From NCBI GenBank assembly GCA_024102795.1, contig JAGFJK010000411.1:1-49512 (forward strand): a stretch of DNA of 49,512 bases, written 5' to 3'. Source of the DNA: Pirellulaceae bacterium (GTDB taxonomy: Bacteria > Planctomycetota > Planctomycetia > Pirellulales > Pirellulaceae). The translations under genes and the position numbers were made by a program. Under the pieces are notes generated by a model. The model searched no databases. It was not told the origin of the DNA and saw nothing but the letters and a program-made list of their open reading frames with translations. Below are positions 10,201-19,426 of this stretch, in pieces (within the stretch, counting starts at the first letter, position 1; every line of letters starts with the position of its first letter).

Positions 10201-11007
10201 TCTGAGAGTGGAATAGCCGGTCACGTTGGTTTCACTAAGCCGTTGACCTGCTCCGATCAGAATACGCCCCGATTCGTCCACAAGAATCGTGTTCGTGAAG
10301 GACGAAGCGCGGCCGGGCAGGTCCGTGACCACGATGCCGCCCGCACCAAAGCCAACATCCAGGCTGCCGTTGGGCAAGTAGCGCGCCAAGGCAACGTGAG
10401 AATTCGCCAGATCATTATGTCCATATCCTGACACAATGATCTTGCCGTCGTCCTGGATTCCGATGCCAAAGATGTTGTCTCGCGCGGGGCTAACGGACGT
10501 GATGACCTTGCCGCCGGTGCCGAAGTTGGCGTCGAGCTGACCACTTGGGAGCAGCCGGGCGATGGCAAACTCCATGGAAAAGTCATTCCAATTGCCGCTC
10601 GAACCAGCGACGACAATCGCCCCGTTGCCTTGAATCGCCACGACATTCGCGCCGTCGGAACGAAGATTGAAGTCGATCGTGGTCCGCCCATTGGAACCAA
10701 AACTCTCGTCAATTGTGCCGTCGGCGTGGAACCGGGCGACCGCGAAATCGCTGGAACCTCCTGTCGCCACGGAACCGGCGACAATGATTCTGCCGTCCGG
10801 TTGAACAGCCGTGCTCGAGCCTTCGAAGTCAGCCGCGGGCCACTCGACGCTTGCCACGCCGCTGGTGCCAAACTCCAGATCCAGATCACTGGCAGTCAGC
10901 AAACGCCGGTCTTCAAGTCGTTCAAACGAAAGGATGGCGGGTGGATACCGACGGCTCTTGAATCTGCGGCGACGCGGCGAGCAATTCAATGCGGCAAGTG
11001 GCTTCAT
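4246..11007 (-). CDS. Giant exported protein: delta-60 and SBBP-type propellers, class 3 lipase, PKD-like and RTX repeats
   Basis: A 2253-residue surface or secreted protein. The start chosen is ATG at 11007, preceded by GAGG at six bases; the frame runs 33 codons further upstream through a palindromic repeat. The N-terminus has a basic stretch and the planctomycete surface motif FERLEDRRLL (28-37). In order: delta-60-type repeats (about 40-440, units like QPDGRIIVAGS and DESFGSNGRT); SBBP-like propeller repeats (about 445-830, e.g. AKFDPLGKLLW); a CARDB-like domain (about 830-950); a class 3 lipase-like domain with nucleophile motif GHSLGGALAQ (Ser about 1097) and a later NGDIVSLAG that may hold the acid; a long beta-rich part of unknown fold; a PKD-like domain (FDWTGDGVIDES); and calcium-binding RTX nonapeptides (about 2010-2172). 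It probably hydrolyses lipid esters outside the cell. It is on the same strand as the sulfatase, 203 bp after it. Confidence 0.85.
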   Translation of the reverse strand: MKPLAALNCSPRRRRFKSRRYPPAILSFERLEDRRLLTASDLDLEFGTSGVASVEWPAADFEGSSTAVQPDGRIIVAGSVATGGSSDFAVARFHADGTIDESFGSNGRTTIDFNLRSDGANVVAIQGNGAIVVAGSSGNWNDFSMEFAIARLLPSGQLDANFGTGGKVITSVSPARDNIFGIGIQDDGKIIVSGYGHNDLANSHVALARYLPNGSLDVGFGAGGIVVTDLPGRASSFTNTILVDESGRILIGAGQRLSETNVTGYSTLRYLTDGSLDTSYGNQGVSNVTVPGGLPIGDLAAQADGKILLSGLAGGLTGSGQFALVRFNPTGQVDSTFGTNGIARHQFGTGDDFISDIEVLPDGKILAAGLIGGSTGVGIARFDANGQIDTTFDGDDGKVTSPLAVVSEPSIALQPDGKFLLAGGLGPAGQRQLAVARFLGESPDPTDQPPSFILAFKVGEAVRGVDFDASGNMLVAGQFRGTDDLDPGPGQYPVMAAGANPNGFLAKYGPRGEFLWGTTFLSSGWVSPWGVRTDEAGNSYVTGHYLDHALTIGDDVLPNHGVFDLFLAKFDPLGKLLWTISVNAAGQEVTHGLDVGPDGSVYVAGFVREGTADFNPGPGTATVSSARSDGFVAKYSSDGQFRWVRQLGGPDYDGAREVVVGPDGYVYYSGVWGSGVNSPKDLILAKLDPLNGATVWSTTHGDSSDDSNEALVVAPDGSVFTTNRLSGVSVPTVSIWKFNSAGSFVSSLSTVPLVTSVLLADDDGNLLTSGTFSGTADFDPGAGQDPRTSQGATDVFLTRLDRDGRFKWGLQFGGPGAEDIQNGAAGLARDAAGNVLLGGQFTATADFDPSPTAEFTLASGGGFVVKLGQAPPAADIAVTSSSVSDERAVHFEYTIDGTVSSFPVGIYSSPAPRFDPATARLVDVNGDGSSNSADLIVVQPVGEAGTATILLAEALPLSAEAPYILVVADPENLLPETDENNNGSNVELGFSNEYVLYEVLAREYVYEDRETCDMPCVFGYRVTHVFEEDHGFYALGLLSPTGEPLLVFRGTQPETFADWFTDFDPRGVGFGQFEAAWQSVYSWVRGQAKPATLIGHSLGGALAQWFAADLTQRFAQDAGRIGDVITFNAPGISREYADNFDSSRAGQVMHYITNGDIVSLAGRAFLPGRYTLASYSDPLLWKKHLRPVLASSASGRDRAQQVTLTTFDTVDWLNSPLFTYPDADYLATLVAAQLATATLPAIQQFAFVPPMLAFRTTTETLRQEFGAAWHTIAHYVEQFLGQGSAQASLPNDLELNPHGLLTMRISDMSLKLIDDSFRIQGTVVVPQLYSATADFSDENYIEVTTSGLQARGVLSVADIPLVPGLWELKRISVGFDTTANTLDVSAAMSIPLEIDAGANLGFVNGQFNSIELFLEELNRPILAPWPIFVQGFGGGVSHFAESDPLPPEFFGHVTLTGGPELPEFQVPAWAGGGTIGGQALAELLLTGHVDANHLGAGGVLKLADGHLGTIELNLPGTGPDRHDQEGLQLNWSESFLKANGQFNLLQGVLQGEGHLRADSRLNFVMSGSASINLPRITNVFSGVRLDLTPGVELASGNYVLSFTNDLDSLDDQGQAVNDWANDFLALWTEINVPQWLGGPVLFGYRVGFDGRITRLGWEELPEVVAASGGGEGETLMPTARYHVGAGTPQVLLSAVWSPASPETRILIHTPGGETLTEEDLAQRGDMAIVPDLSDPSGRVVVIDDPQPGVWSISVVNVMNLEQVEFNGLGGLVAPTISVDAVGGLWGAPVDVRFEAHDTDSEATIHLYYDHDQQGADGVLIASGLKEADGSGAYSWDAGAIEPGEYFLYAMIEDGENPPAIVYANRPVTVGSPPIDLAGPTTGVPGEPLALAVDVDLAGPLVFGFDWTGDGVIDESFTSVAGYQTGIHAFDSPGAYEVRVTVTEPESGAASSASWQVVISQFELRGDDLVVGGDAGHNRIVLTLSNNGGLRLRLDHQTLGPFDVAGQVVVYGHGGDDTITVAGNVGRTVEFHGGPGDDYLAGGPGDDSLFGGPGNDRLLGGEGDNFLDGGAEDDRLWGRDGADVLLGGSGNDHLYGGNGPNLLDGGTGDDVLAGGLDDDVLVGGDGDDNLSGYFGHDILVGGWGDDQLFGHAGNDVLLGGPGRDWLRGDQGDDLLVAQRTIRDQVSASDALTAATLGQALRDVLDQWQAGRFDLAELAGDDLELDDLLGADGADWFHADASDLLRDLQSGDRLN
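4490..4975 (-). repeat. RTX calcium-binding nonapeptide array
   Basis: About 18-19 glycine- and aspartate-rich nonapeptides of the GGxGxDxLx kind (for example GGPGNDRLL, GGSGNDHLY, GGDGDDNLS) are encoded here with a 27-bp rhythm. Such arrays fold into a calcium-stabilised beta roll and usually mark secreted or surface proteins. Here the array is followed by about 75 acidic residues at the C-terminus. Confidence 0.85.
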
Positions 11008-11024
11008 CAACACCCTCGCGAACA

Positions 11025-11071
11025 AATAGGGGACGGGGGCACCTTCGCCAAGATTACCCCCGTCCCCTGTT
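11025..11071. repeat. REP-like palindrome, copy 1
   Basis: GGGGACGGGGG (11029-11039) and its exact complement CCCCCGTCCCC (11057-11067) flank a 17-base loop. Outside the arms, four more bases pair (one G-T). On the minus strand it aligns without gaps to the element at 12562-12595, with 28 of 34 core positions identical. It lies 18 bp upstream of the lipase/RTX gene start and downstream of the sulfatase, so it would be a large hairpin in any shared transcript. This is typical of REP sequences mobilised by Y1 (RAYT) transposases; no such transposase is in the window. Confidence 0.75.
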
Positions 11072-11164
11072 CCGGGAGGGCGATCTTGGACCACGTCACG
11101 GATCAAGTACGGTCGCCCATCACGGATCGCACACGAGATTACGACGGATTTTCCGCGTCATCGA

Positions 11165-11179
11165 CCCGCGATGCGCGGG
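11165..11179 (-). terminator. Possible hairpin after the sulfatase gene
   Basis: CCCGCG (11165-11170) and CGCGGG (11174-11179) pair around an ATG loop, about 30 bp past the sulfatase stop on the minus strand. There is no following T-run, so factor-independent termination is uncertain. It may only be a GC-rich chance hairpin. Confidence 0.3.
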
Positions 11180-11210
11180 CGTCTGGTTCCGCGGGGTGGC
11201 ATGACCGCCT

Positions 11211-12614
11211 TCAGCGAGGCGGTTTGTGCCAGGGAGTCGAGCCGCCGCGTTGGATCTGAGCGCGGAGAGCGGCGGACAGTTCATTCACGACCTTGCGGTG
11301 GGTGGCCGCCAGGTTCGTGGTCTCGCGCGGGTCGTCGCGAAGGTTGTACAGTTCGAGCGGACTGTAGGGATCGTTTTGCAGCAGCTTCCAATCGCCCCGA
11401 ATGAGCGCCTCATAACTCTTGCCGCCGTAGGCCGGTCCGCCTTCGCGACGAGTGAAGTACAAGTCGCGCGATGCCGTGATCGTCCCGCCTTCAAGCAGCG
11501 GAACCAGGCTGACCGCATCGATGTCGCCGGGAAGCCCCGCGCCGGCGAGTTCCAGAAAGGTAGGGAACAAGTCGAAGTTCTGGCCCGCGTAATCGCATTG
11601 TGATGCCGGCTTGACGCGTCCCGGCCAGCGGACCACAAACGGCACTCGCAGACCGCCATCGTAGTGGCTCTGCTTGCCGTCGCGCCAGGGGTCGTTGTTC
11701 TGAGCGTGCGGCAGCGACCCGCCGTTGTCGGAGGTGAACACCACCAGCGTCTGCTTGTCGAGGCCAGTCTGTTGGAGCGCCGCCAACACGCGGCCGATGC
11801 CCGCGTCCAGATGCTCGACCAGCGCGACGTTGGCCGCCCGCTTCTGATCGAGTTGCGGGGCTCGCTGCCGGACTTTTTCCAGCCACTCGTCCGGCGGCTC
11901 GATCGGGAAGTGCGGCGCGTTGTAGGCCAGGTACAGAAGAAACGGCTGGCCCGGCTCCCGCGCCCGGTCGCGCAGGTAGCCGGCGGCCCAGTCCGAAAAC
12001 AGGTCGGTCGCGTGTCCCCGTGGGTCGATCTCCTGCCCGTTGTGACGCAGGTAGTTGTGGCCGTGGCGCCGATGCGTTGTGTAACTGTCCATCATGTCGC
12101 CCAGAAAGCCCTGGAACAGCTCGAACCCGCGTTCGTTGGGCGTGTTGGGCGACTCCAGTCCGAGATGCCACTTGCCGACTAGCCCCGTATGGTAGCCGGC
12201 GCGTTTCAATTCGTCGGCGAGCGTCGGCACCCGCGGGTCGAGATAACCCCAGGAGTTCTCGGCGTGCGTGCGGATCACGCCCGGCACTCCGACGCGGTCG
12301 GCATGTCGGCCGGTCAGCAGGGCGGCCCGCGACGGCGAGCAGACCGTGCAGTTGGCCCGCATCGCGGTGAACAACATCCCCTCGGCCGCGATCCGGTCGA
12401 TGTTCGGCGTCTTCACATCCGATTCATGGTATGTGGACACGTCGCCATAGCCGAGGTCGTCCGCGTAGATCAGCAGGAAGTTGGGCCGCGGTGCGTTTCC
12501 AGCAGCCTGGACCGGGCCGGCGGCGCAAAGCGCGGCGAGGAAGGTCAGCCAAACGAAAGACGACGGGGGCAGTTTCCCGAAAATTACTCCCGTCCGCTTT
12601 TTTGGTCCGCTCAC
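11211..12614 (-). CDS. Sulfatase, arylsulfatase A-like, exported
   Basis: A 467-residue type I sulfatase. The metal-site start NFLLIYADDLGYGD (Asp 52-53) is followed by CSPSRAALLTGRH, whose Cys 92 is the residue converted to formylglycine, and by GKWHLG and TSDNGG further on. All sulfatase hallmarks are present, so it should cleave sulfate esters, probably from sulfated polysaccharide. An N-terminal hydrophobic segment (about 20-37, ending GPVQA) is a Sec signal peptide. The start is GTG at 12614, overlapping the TGA of the preceding SMP-30 gene as GTGA, which suggests translational coupling. The codons just after the start (KRTGVIFGKLPPS) lie inside a REP-like palindrome. No better start exists between the palindrome and the signal peptide. 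The exact sulfate ester cannot be told from sequence. Confidence 0.93.
   Translation of the reverse strand: MSGPKKRTGVIFGKLPPSSFVWLTFLAALCAAGPVQAAGNAPRPNFLLIYADDLGYGDVSTYHESDVKTPNIDRIAAEGMLFTAMRANCTVCSPSRAALLTGRHADRVGVPGVIRTHAENSWGYLDPRVPTLADELKRAGYHTGLVGKWHLGLESPNTPNERGFELFQGFLGDMMDSYTTHRRHGHNYLRHNGQEIDPRGHATDLFSDWAAGYLRDRAREPGQPFLLYLAYNAPHFPIEPPDEWLEKVRQRAPQLDQKRAANVALVEHLDAGIGRVLAALQQTGLDKQTLVVFTSDNGGSLPHAQNNDPWRDGKQSHYDGGLRVPFVVRWPGRVKPASQCDYAGQNFDLFPTFLELAGAGLPGDIDAVSLVPLLEGGTITASRDLYFTRREGGPAYGGKSYEALIRGDWKLLQNDPYSPLELYNLRDDPRETTNLAATHRKVVNELSAALRAQIQRGGSTPWHKPPR
12562..12596. repeat. REP-like palindrome, copy 2, inside the sulfatase 5' coding region
   Basis: Read on the minus strand, GGACGGGAGT...CCCCCGTC aligns to the 11025-11071 element over 34 bases with six mismatches and no gap, in the same orientation. 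The arms are imperfect here (CGGGAG against CCCCCG). It begins 18 bases after the GTG start of the sulfatase and codes in frame for the residues before the signal peptide core. A run of six A precedes it on the minus strand (12597-12603 region). Confidence 0.7.
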
Positions 12615-13582
12615 GGCTTCGTTCCGGCCACCCGCATCCGCACGCTGTACAGCGACGTGCGAGCGGTAATGAACAGGGTGCGAAAATCGTCGCCGCCAAA
12701 GCAGACGTTCGCCGGTCCTTCGGGCACCTCGATCTGTTCCAGCGGCTTGCCGTCCGGATCGTAGATATGCACCTTGCCGCTCGTGGTGTACAGGTTGCCG
12801 CGCTGGTCCACGGCCATGCCGTCGCTGCCCTGCGGGATCGTAAACAGTACCTTTCCCAGCTCGCCCGTCTCGCTCACCTCGTAGCAGCGAATGCTGCCAG
12901 GCAGCTCGCGCATCTGGGGATCAGGATGCCGCGGGTGCCCGCCCGTGTCGGCGATGTAGAGCCGTTTGAAGTCCGGCGAGAACACGATCCCGTTGGGCAT
13001 CGCCAGATCCTTGACCAGCACCTGCAACTTGCCCGTGGCCGGATCCAGTTTGTAAACCCAGTGCCCGGGCACCTCGGCCGGCTGGTTGGAACCCCACAAA
13101 CCCCACGGCGGATCGGTGAACCAGAGCGTGCCGTCGGAGCGGACGGCCACGTCGTTGGGCGAATTGAAACGCTGGCCCTCGTACTTGTCGGCCAGCACGG
13201 TCAGGCTGCCGTCCTTCTCGGTCCGCACCAGGTTGCGGCCGCTGTGCTGGCAGGTGATCAGCCGGCCTTCCAGATCCAGGATATTGCCGTTCGACTGCTC
13301 GCTGGCCCGAAACTCGGACAACCCGTCGCTCTCGCTCCACTGCATCAGCTTGCTGTTGGGAATGTCGGAGAAGACCACTTTCTTCTCGGCCGGCAGCCAG
13401 ACGGGGCCTTCGGTAAACTTCATGTCTCCGGCCAGTTTCACCACCTTGGCCCCCGGCTCGATCAGCGATGCTGGCTCGACCAGCGACGCCGGCTCGTCGC
13501 CGCGAGCGGCGGGCAGGACCAGAATCAACGCCGGCAGCGCCAGCAACATGCACGACCAGTGCGAATGACCGCGGGTGCTCAT
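12611..13582 (-). CDS. SMP-30/gluconolactonase-family six-bladed propeller, exported
   Basis: A 323-residue protein of the SMP-30/gluconolaconase/LRE family, which hydrolyse sugar lactones or related esters. The start is ATG at 13582, with a near-perfect ribosome site GGAGG (13590-13594) seven bases upstream; the open frame continues 23 codons further without a site. The N-terminus (MSTRGHSHWSC, then LLALPALILVLPAARG) is a Sec signal peptide. Family landmarks are FTEGPVW (metal-binding Glu), FNSPNDVAV (Asn of the active site), LWFTDPPWG, MPNGIVFSPD and the late GSDGMAVDQRGNLY (metal-site Asp). It overlaps the sulfatase start by four bases, so the two are expressed together. A sugar-lactone or carbohydrate-ester role beside a sulfatase is likely, but the substrate is unknown. 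Confidence 0.88.
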   Translation of the reverse strand: MSTRGHSHWSCMLLALPALILVLPAARGDEPASLVEPASLIEPGAKVVKLAGDMKFTEGPVWLPAEKKVVFSDIPNSKLMQWSESDGLSEFRASEQSNGNILDLEGRLITCQHSGRNLVRTEKDGSLTVLADKYEGQRFNSPNDVAVRSDGTLWFTDPPWGLWGSNQPAEVPGHWVYKLDPATGKLQVLVKDLAMPNGIVFSPDFKRLYIADTGGHPRHPDPQMRELPGSIRCYEVSETGELGKVLFTIPQGSDGMAVDQRGNLYTTSGKVHIYDPDGKPLEQIEVPEGPANVCFGGDDFRTLFITARTSLYSVRMRVAGTKP

Positions 13583-13677
13583 CGGAAGTCCTCCAGGAAT
13601 CCAGGTTGATCGTATCCCCACGGTCGGCAAGCACGTCCGCTCGGCCGCCACGTGGCTCGCCTGTCGGGAAATCGTGA

Positions 13678-16031
<2,354 letters not shown>

Positions 16032-16123
16032 GCCCAGGCCTGCTTCGTCGACTTTGTGCCGCGTGGCCGGCGGTCCTCGCGACCGTGACTATCCAAGTCA
16101 ATTCGCTCTTCATCGAGGGCAAC

Positions 16124-16576
16124 ATGGCGGAGACAACCAAGGGCGGCCTGCCATTCGATCCCACCAAGACGGCCTACTCGCTGCTGGATGAATTCAAGAA
16201 CTTCGCCTTCAAGGGGAACGTGATTGACCTGGCGGTCGGCGTGATCATCGGCGCGGCGTTCGGCAAGATCGTTTCGGCCCTGGTCGATAAGATCATCATG
16301 CCGCTGGTCAGCGTCGTGATGCCGGGCGAGCAGGGGTACCAGGACTGGGCCTGGGTGGTCAACGGCAAGACGATTCCCTACGGCGCGTTCCTGGCCGAGG
16401 TGGTCAACTTCCTGATCATCGCCGTGGTGCTGTTCATCTTCATCGTCAAGTTCCTGGGCTGGGTGATGAAGTCCAAGAAGCAGCAAGCGGCGGCACCCGC
16501 GCCGCCACCCGCGCCATCGAACGAGGAACTGCTGCTGACGGAGATCCGGGACTTATTGAAGCAGCGATCTACATAG
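16124..16576 (+). CDS. mscL: Large-conductance mechanosensitive channel MscL
   Basis: Inner-membrane homopentameric channel that opens under membrane tension to release solutes during osmotic downshock. The 150 residues fit the family (about 136-150). The N-terminal amphipathic helix (LLDEFKNFAFKGNVIDLAVG), first membrane helix (GVIIGAAFGKIVSALVDKII), periplasmic loop with WAWVVNGKTIPYGAFL and second membrane helix (VNFLIIAVVLFIFIVKFLG) are all present. The C-terminal part has a Lys-rich cluster, an Ala/Pro linker and the bundle helix EELLLTEIRDLLKQ. The start chosen is ATG at 16124 with GAGG five bases upstream; a GTG at 16085 in frame would add 13 residues but has no ribosome site. Confidence 0.97.
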   Translation: MAETTKGGLPFDPTKTAYSLLDEFKNFAFKGNVIDLAVGVIIGAAFGKIVSALVDKIIMPLVSVVMPGEQGYQDWAWVVNGKTIPYGAFLAEVVNFLIIAVVLFIFIVKFLGWVMKSKKQQAAAPAPPPAPSNEELLLTEIRDLLKQRST

Positions 16577-16644
16577 GTCGTCTGTCTTCGCTGCACTGCG
16601 AATCGTGCCCGCTGGCCCGGACCCGATCGTGAGAAACCGAACTG

Positions 16645-18294
16645 CTAGCTGCCGAACTGGTAGGCGTACAGATCGGCGTCGCGCAGGTGGAACCGCAAAC
16701 GGACCGGCTTGCCAGCCAGCTTGGCCAGATCGCTGCCCGCTTTCCAGGTAACCGGCCGGTCCAGTTGATCGCCGAACATCGCCGGGCAATCGTCCAGCGC
16801 GAATCCCTCGCAGGGCGTTCCGTCGGGGCGTTGGATTTCCACTTGCAGACTGCCGGCGGCCGAGGTGGCAAAGTTCAACATCAGCCGCTGGCCGGAAAAC
16901 ACCACGGGGCGCGTCAGCAGTTCACCGCCCGACCAATCCGCTCGCGCGGATACGAATCCGTCCAGCCGCAGCGTGTACCGGCGGACGGCACTGCCGGGAT
17001 CCGTCCAGTAGCTTTCACCGGCGTACAGGGACAGTTCGGGAGGTGCGCCAGGCAAGCTGGACCGGGTTTCCACCACGTGCCAGCCGAGATACTGATGACC
17101 GTAGTTCCAGGAACCGGGCCGCTGGATGCCGGGCGGCAGAAATGCCTCGTTCCAGCGTTTGAATCGCTGGCCGTCGCGGCTGGCCATCAGCAGGCCCTCG
17201 GTGATCGCCGTCCCATACCGCTGGACGGCCGCCGCGCGCGCTTCCCGCTCGGCAAGTTCCGGCAACGCCCGCGTCGCATCCGACCAGCCGCGGTCGACGT
17301 ATCGCGTCGGGAAGCCGATCAGCAGGTGTGGCGCCCGGTGATACGGTTTGATCTGATTCGTGTAGAGATGTTCGACCGGTGAATCAACGTATGTCAAATC
17401 GACCGGTTCGCTCCACGTCCGCAGGTCGTCGGAGGTGGCCGTGCGAATCGCGCGGAACCCGCCCGGCTTCCAGTTCTTGTCGTCGGTGACGCCGGCCGTG
17501 AAAATCCGCCAGTACGCTCGATACTTGCCCAGTGTCGGATCCCAGAAGGCGAGATTCTGCGAGTCAAAGGCGCCCAGGCCGCGGAGGATCGGCTCGTCGC
17601 TGAGCGGCGACCAGTGCAGTCCGTCGGGCGACTTGAAGACCAGCAAGCCATTGGGGCCGGCCGAACGCAGAATGGCCTTGTAGCGAGCGTCGGGCTCGGC
17701 CGCGGGATTCTCGTCCTTGAACACGGCCGGATGTCCCGCGTCGACTCGCAGGTTGCCCAGCGTGCCGCTGACCATGGCGATGTTGTTTTGCTTCGAACCT
17801 TGAAACTCGTGCAGCCCCAGCTCGGGCTTCCGCCACTGGATGCCATCGTCGCTCTCGGCGTAGCAGCAGAACAGCGGGTGGCGGCCGGTGTCCACCTTGC
17901 CGCCGCCCACGGCCAGATGCCAGGCCTTGTAGTACATCCGGTACAGGTCGCCGTCCTGGAAGATGCTGTGATATCCGCTGCCGGTGCCTTCCCACGGAGC
18001 GTCGTGCTGCAAGGAGGTCTCGCGGGGAATCGGTTGATGCAGTCGCAGCCGGGTTCCACCTTCCAGGCGTTCGATCAACTGATCGTCGACAAACAGTTCC
18101 CGCCGCGAAGCGATATCCGCGGCGGCCGTGGAATCCGTTTGCTCCGTTGCCGGCTGAGAGGCCAGCAACGCGTGACTTGATCCTTGAACGACCACGGCGC
18201 CGGCGGCGATCCCGGCCACCGATTGAGACAAGAAACCTCGGCGGGTGACGGCAGCGGCGCGCTGGCGGCTGCCGCCGGGCGGCGTACTATGCAT
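16645..18294 (-). CDS. Tat-exported GH32-like beta-propeller protein
   Basis: A 549-residue protein with a twin-arginine signal (TRRGFLSQSVAGIAAGAVV), so it is exported folded. The body is built of propeller blades with repeated aspartate and tryptophan signatures (YAESDDGIQWRKPELG, FKSPDGLHWSPLSDE, FWDPTLGKYRAYWR, ASRDGQRFKRWNEAF), resembling the GH32/43-like five-bladed catalytic propeller of planctomycete 'glycoside hydrolase family 32-like' proteins. A C-terminal beta-sandwich follows (LQVEIQRPDGTPCEGFAL to the end). A glycosidase role is plausible but I cannot assign catalytic residues. It starts three bases after the sialidase stop (TAA CCG ATG on the minus strand), with GGAG ten bases upstream inside the sialidase end, so the two are translationally linked. 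Confidence 0.75.
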   Translation of the reverse strand: MHSTPPGGSRQRAAAVTRRGFLSQSVAGIAAGAVVVQGSSHALLASQPATEQTDSTAAADIASRRELFVDDQLIERLEGGTRLRLHQPIPRETSLQHDAPWEGTGSGYHSIFQDGDLYRMYYKAWHLAVGGGKVDTGRHPLFCCYAESDDGIQWRKPELGLHEFQGSKQNNIAMVSGTLGNLRVDAGHPAVFKDENPAAEPDARYKAILRSAGPNGLLVFKSPDGLHWSPLSDEPILRGLGAFDSQNLAFWDPTLGKYRAYWRIFTAGVTDDKNWKPGGFRAIRTATSDDLRTWSEPVDLTYVDSPVEHLYTNQIKPYHRAPHLLIGFPTRYVDRGWSDATRALPELAEREARAAAVQRYGTAITEGLLMASRDGQRFKRWNEAFLPPGIQRPGSWNYGHQYLGWHVVETRSSLPGAPPELSLYAGESYWTDPGSAVRRYTLRLDGFVSARADWSGGELLTRPVVFSGQRLMLNFATSAAGSLQVEIQRPDGTPCEGFALDDCPAMFGDQLDRPVTWKAGSDLAKLAGKPVRLRFHLRDADLYAYQFGS

Positions 18295-18297
18295 CGG

Positions 18298-19404
18298 TTA
18301 TGGCTCCAGTACGGACAGCGCCAGGCGAGTGAACACGATCCGGGCGTAATCGTCCCGTTCGTAGAGAATCCCCAGTTGGCCGTCCGGCAGCGCGGCCAGG
18401 CAGGAGTAGGCAGCGGAGCCATCGTGGACCAGGTGCTTGACCGGCCAGGTCTGGCCTTCGTCGTAGCTGAGCCGCACGGTCAGCTCGCGCCGCTGGCCGG
18501 CGGAGGCGGGATTGCAGAACGCCAGCCGGCTCCGCGAGTTGTCTCCGGGCCAGGTCCAGCGAATCAGACTGGCCTGGCAGACCGGTTCCACCAGGGCCGC
18601 GTCGTCGCGGCATGCCGACCAGGTAAGGCCTGCGTCGTTGCTGAGCGCCACGCCGCGGCGGGCCAGGCCCCGATTGCTACGCATGTTCAGCAATAAGTCG
18701 CCGCTGGCCAGTTCCGCCACGGCACACTCGTTCATCAGAAATTCGGTCGCCCCGCCGATTCGCCAGCTTTGGCCATGGTCGTCGGAATAGATGACGTGCG
18801 AGCGGGTGGACTGGCGGCGGTCGGCGATCTGCCGTACGCGGTGGTCGCAGGGAATCACCAGCCGCCCGCGGTGGGGACCACGAGTAAGCTGAATTCCGAC
18901 GCCCGGACCCGTGGCGTACCAGGTCCAATCGGCCTGCTTGACGCTGCCGGTGATCCGCCGCGGCTCGGACCAGGTCTTTCCCGAATCGGCGCTGCGGACC
19001 AGCAGCACGTCGTCGTTGTCCCGCGTCATCGGCAACCAGATGACGCCCGTTTCCTGATCGACCACGGGGCAGGGATTGCCGATAGTGACCAGCGCGTCGC
19101 CACCTTGCTCATGGACTAACCGCGTCGCCGACCAGGTGCGGCCACCGTCCTCGCTGCGACGGGCCACCAGGTCCACGTCGCCATGGTCCGCTCGGCTGGT
19201 CTTGCGTCCCTCGCAGATGGCCAGCAGCGCGCCGTCCGGCGCAACCACCAACGCGGGAATCCGGTACGTATGGTATCCGTCCTGACCGCCGACAAACACA
19301 TCGGTGGTCTGGGCGAGCGCGGGACCGGCGTTTGCCAGCATCCAGACCATCAGGCTGACGAGCCAACCAGCCCACGGCAAGCGGCCGCGCCGTTCGGTTA
19401 CCAC
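18298..19404 (-). CDS. Exo-alpha-sialidase, GH33
   Basis: A 368-residue sialidase that should release terminal sialic acid from glycans outside the cytoplasm. GH33 hallmarks are present: YRIP (47-50, first Arg of the triad), the acid/base Asp in RADHGDVDL (near 73), NECAVAEL (Glu partner) with LLLNMR (second Arg), the late Arg in the RELTVRLS region, and YSCLAAL with LYE near the nucleophile Tyr. Asp boxes occur at SEDGGRTW, SADSGKTW, SDDHGQSW, SNDAGLTW and SYDEGQTW. The start chosen is GTG at 19404, which gives a good Sec signal (basic MVTERRGRLP, then a hydrophobic stretch ending GPALA). The open frame continues back into the giant gene, whose stop is 22 bases upstream. It forms an operon with the giant gene and the Tat protein. 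Confidence 0.9.
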   Translation of the reverse strand: MVTERRGRLPWAGWLVSLMVWMLANAGPALAQTTDVFVGGQDGYHTYRIPALVVAPDGALLAICEGRKTSRADHGDVDLVARRSEDGGRTWSATRLVHEQGGDALVTIGNPCPVVDQETGVIWLPMTRDNDDVLLVRSADSGKTWSEPRRITGSVKQADWTWYATGPGVGIQLTRGPHRGRLVIPCDHRVRQIADRRQSTRSHVIYSDDHGQSWRIGGATEFLMNECAVAELASGDLLLNMRSNRGLARRGVALSNDAGLTWSACRDDAALVEPVCQASLIRWTWPGDNSRSRLAFCNPASAGQRRELTVRLSYDEGQTWPVKHLVHDGSAAYSCLAALPDGQLGILYERDDYARIVFTRLALSVLEP

Positions 19405-19426
19405 GGTATCAGCTTGCCGCCGGAAA

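Noticed and set aside
11008-11106. 33-codon upstream extension of the lipase/RTX gene
   Set aside because: It crosses a REP-like palindrome, has no ribosome site, and the 11007 ATG has GAGG six bases upstream.
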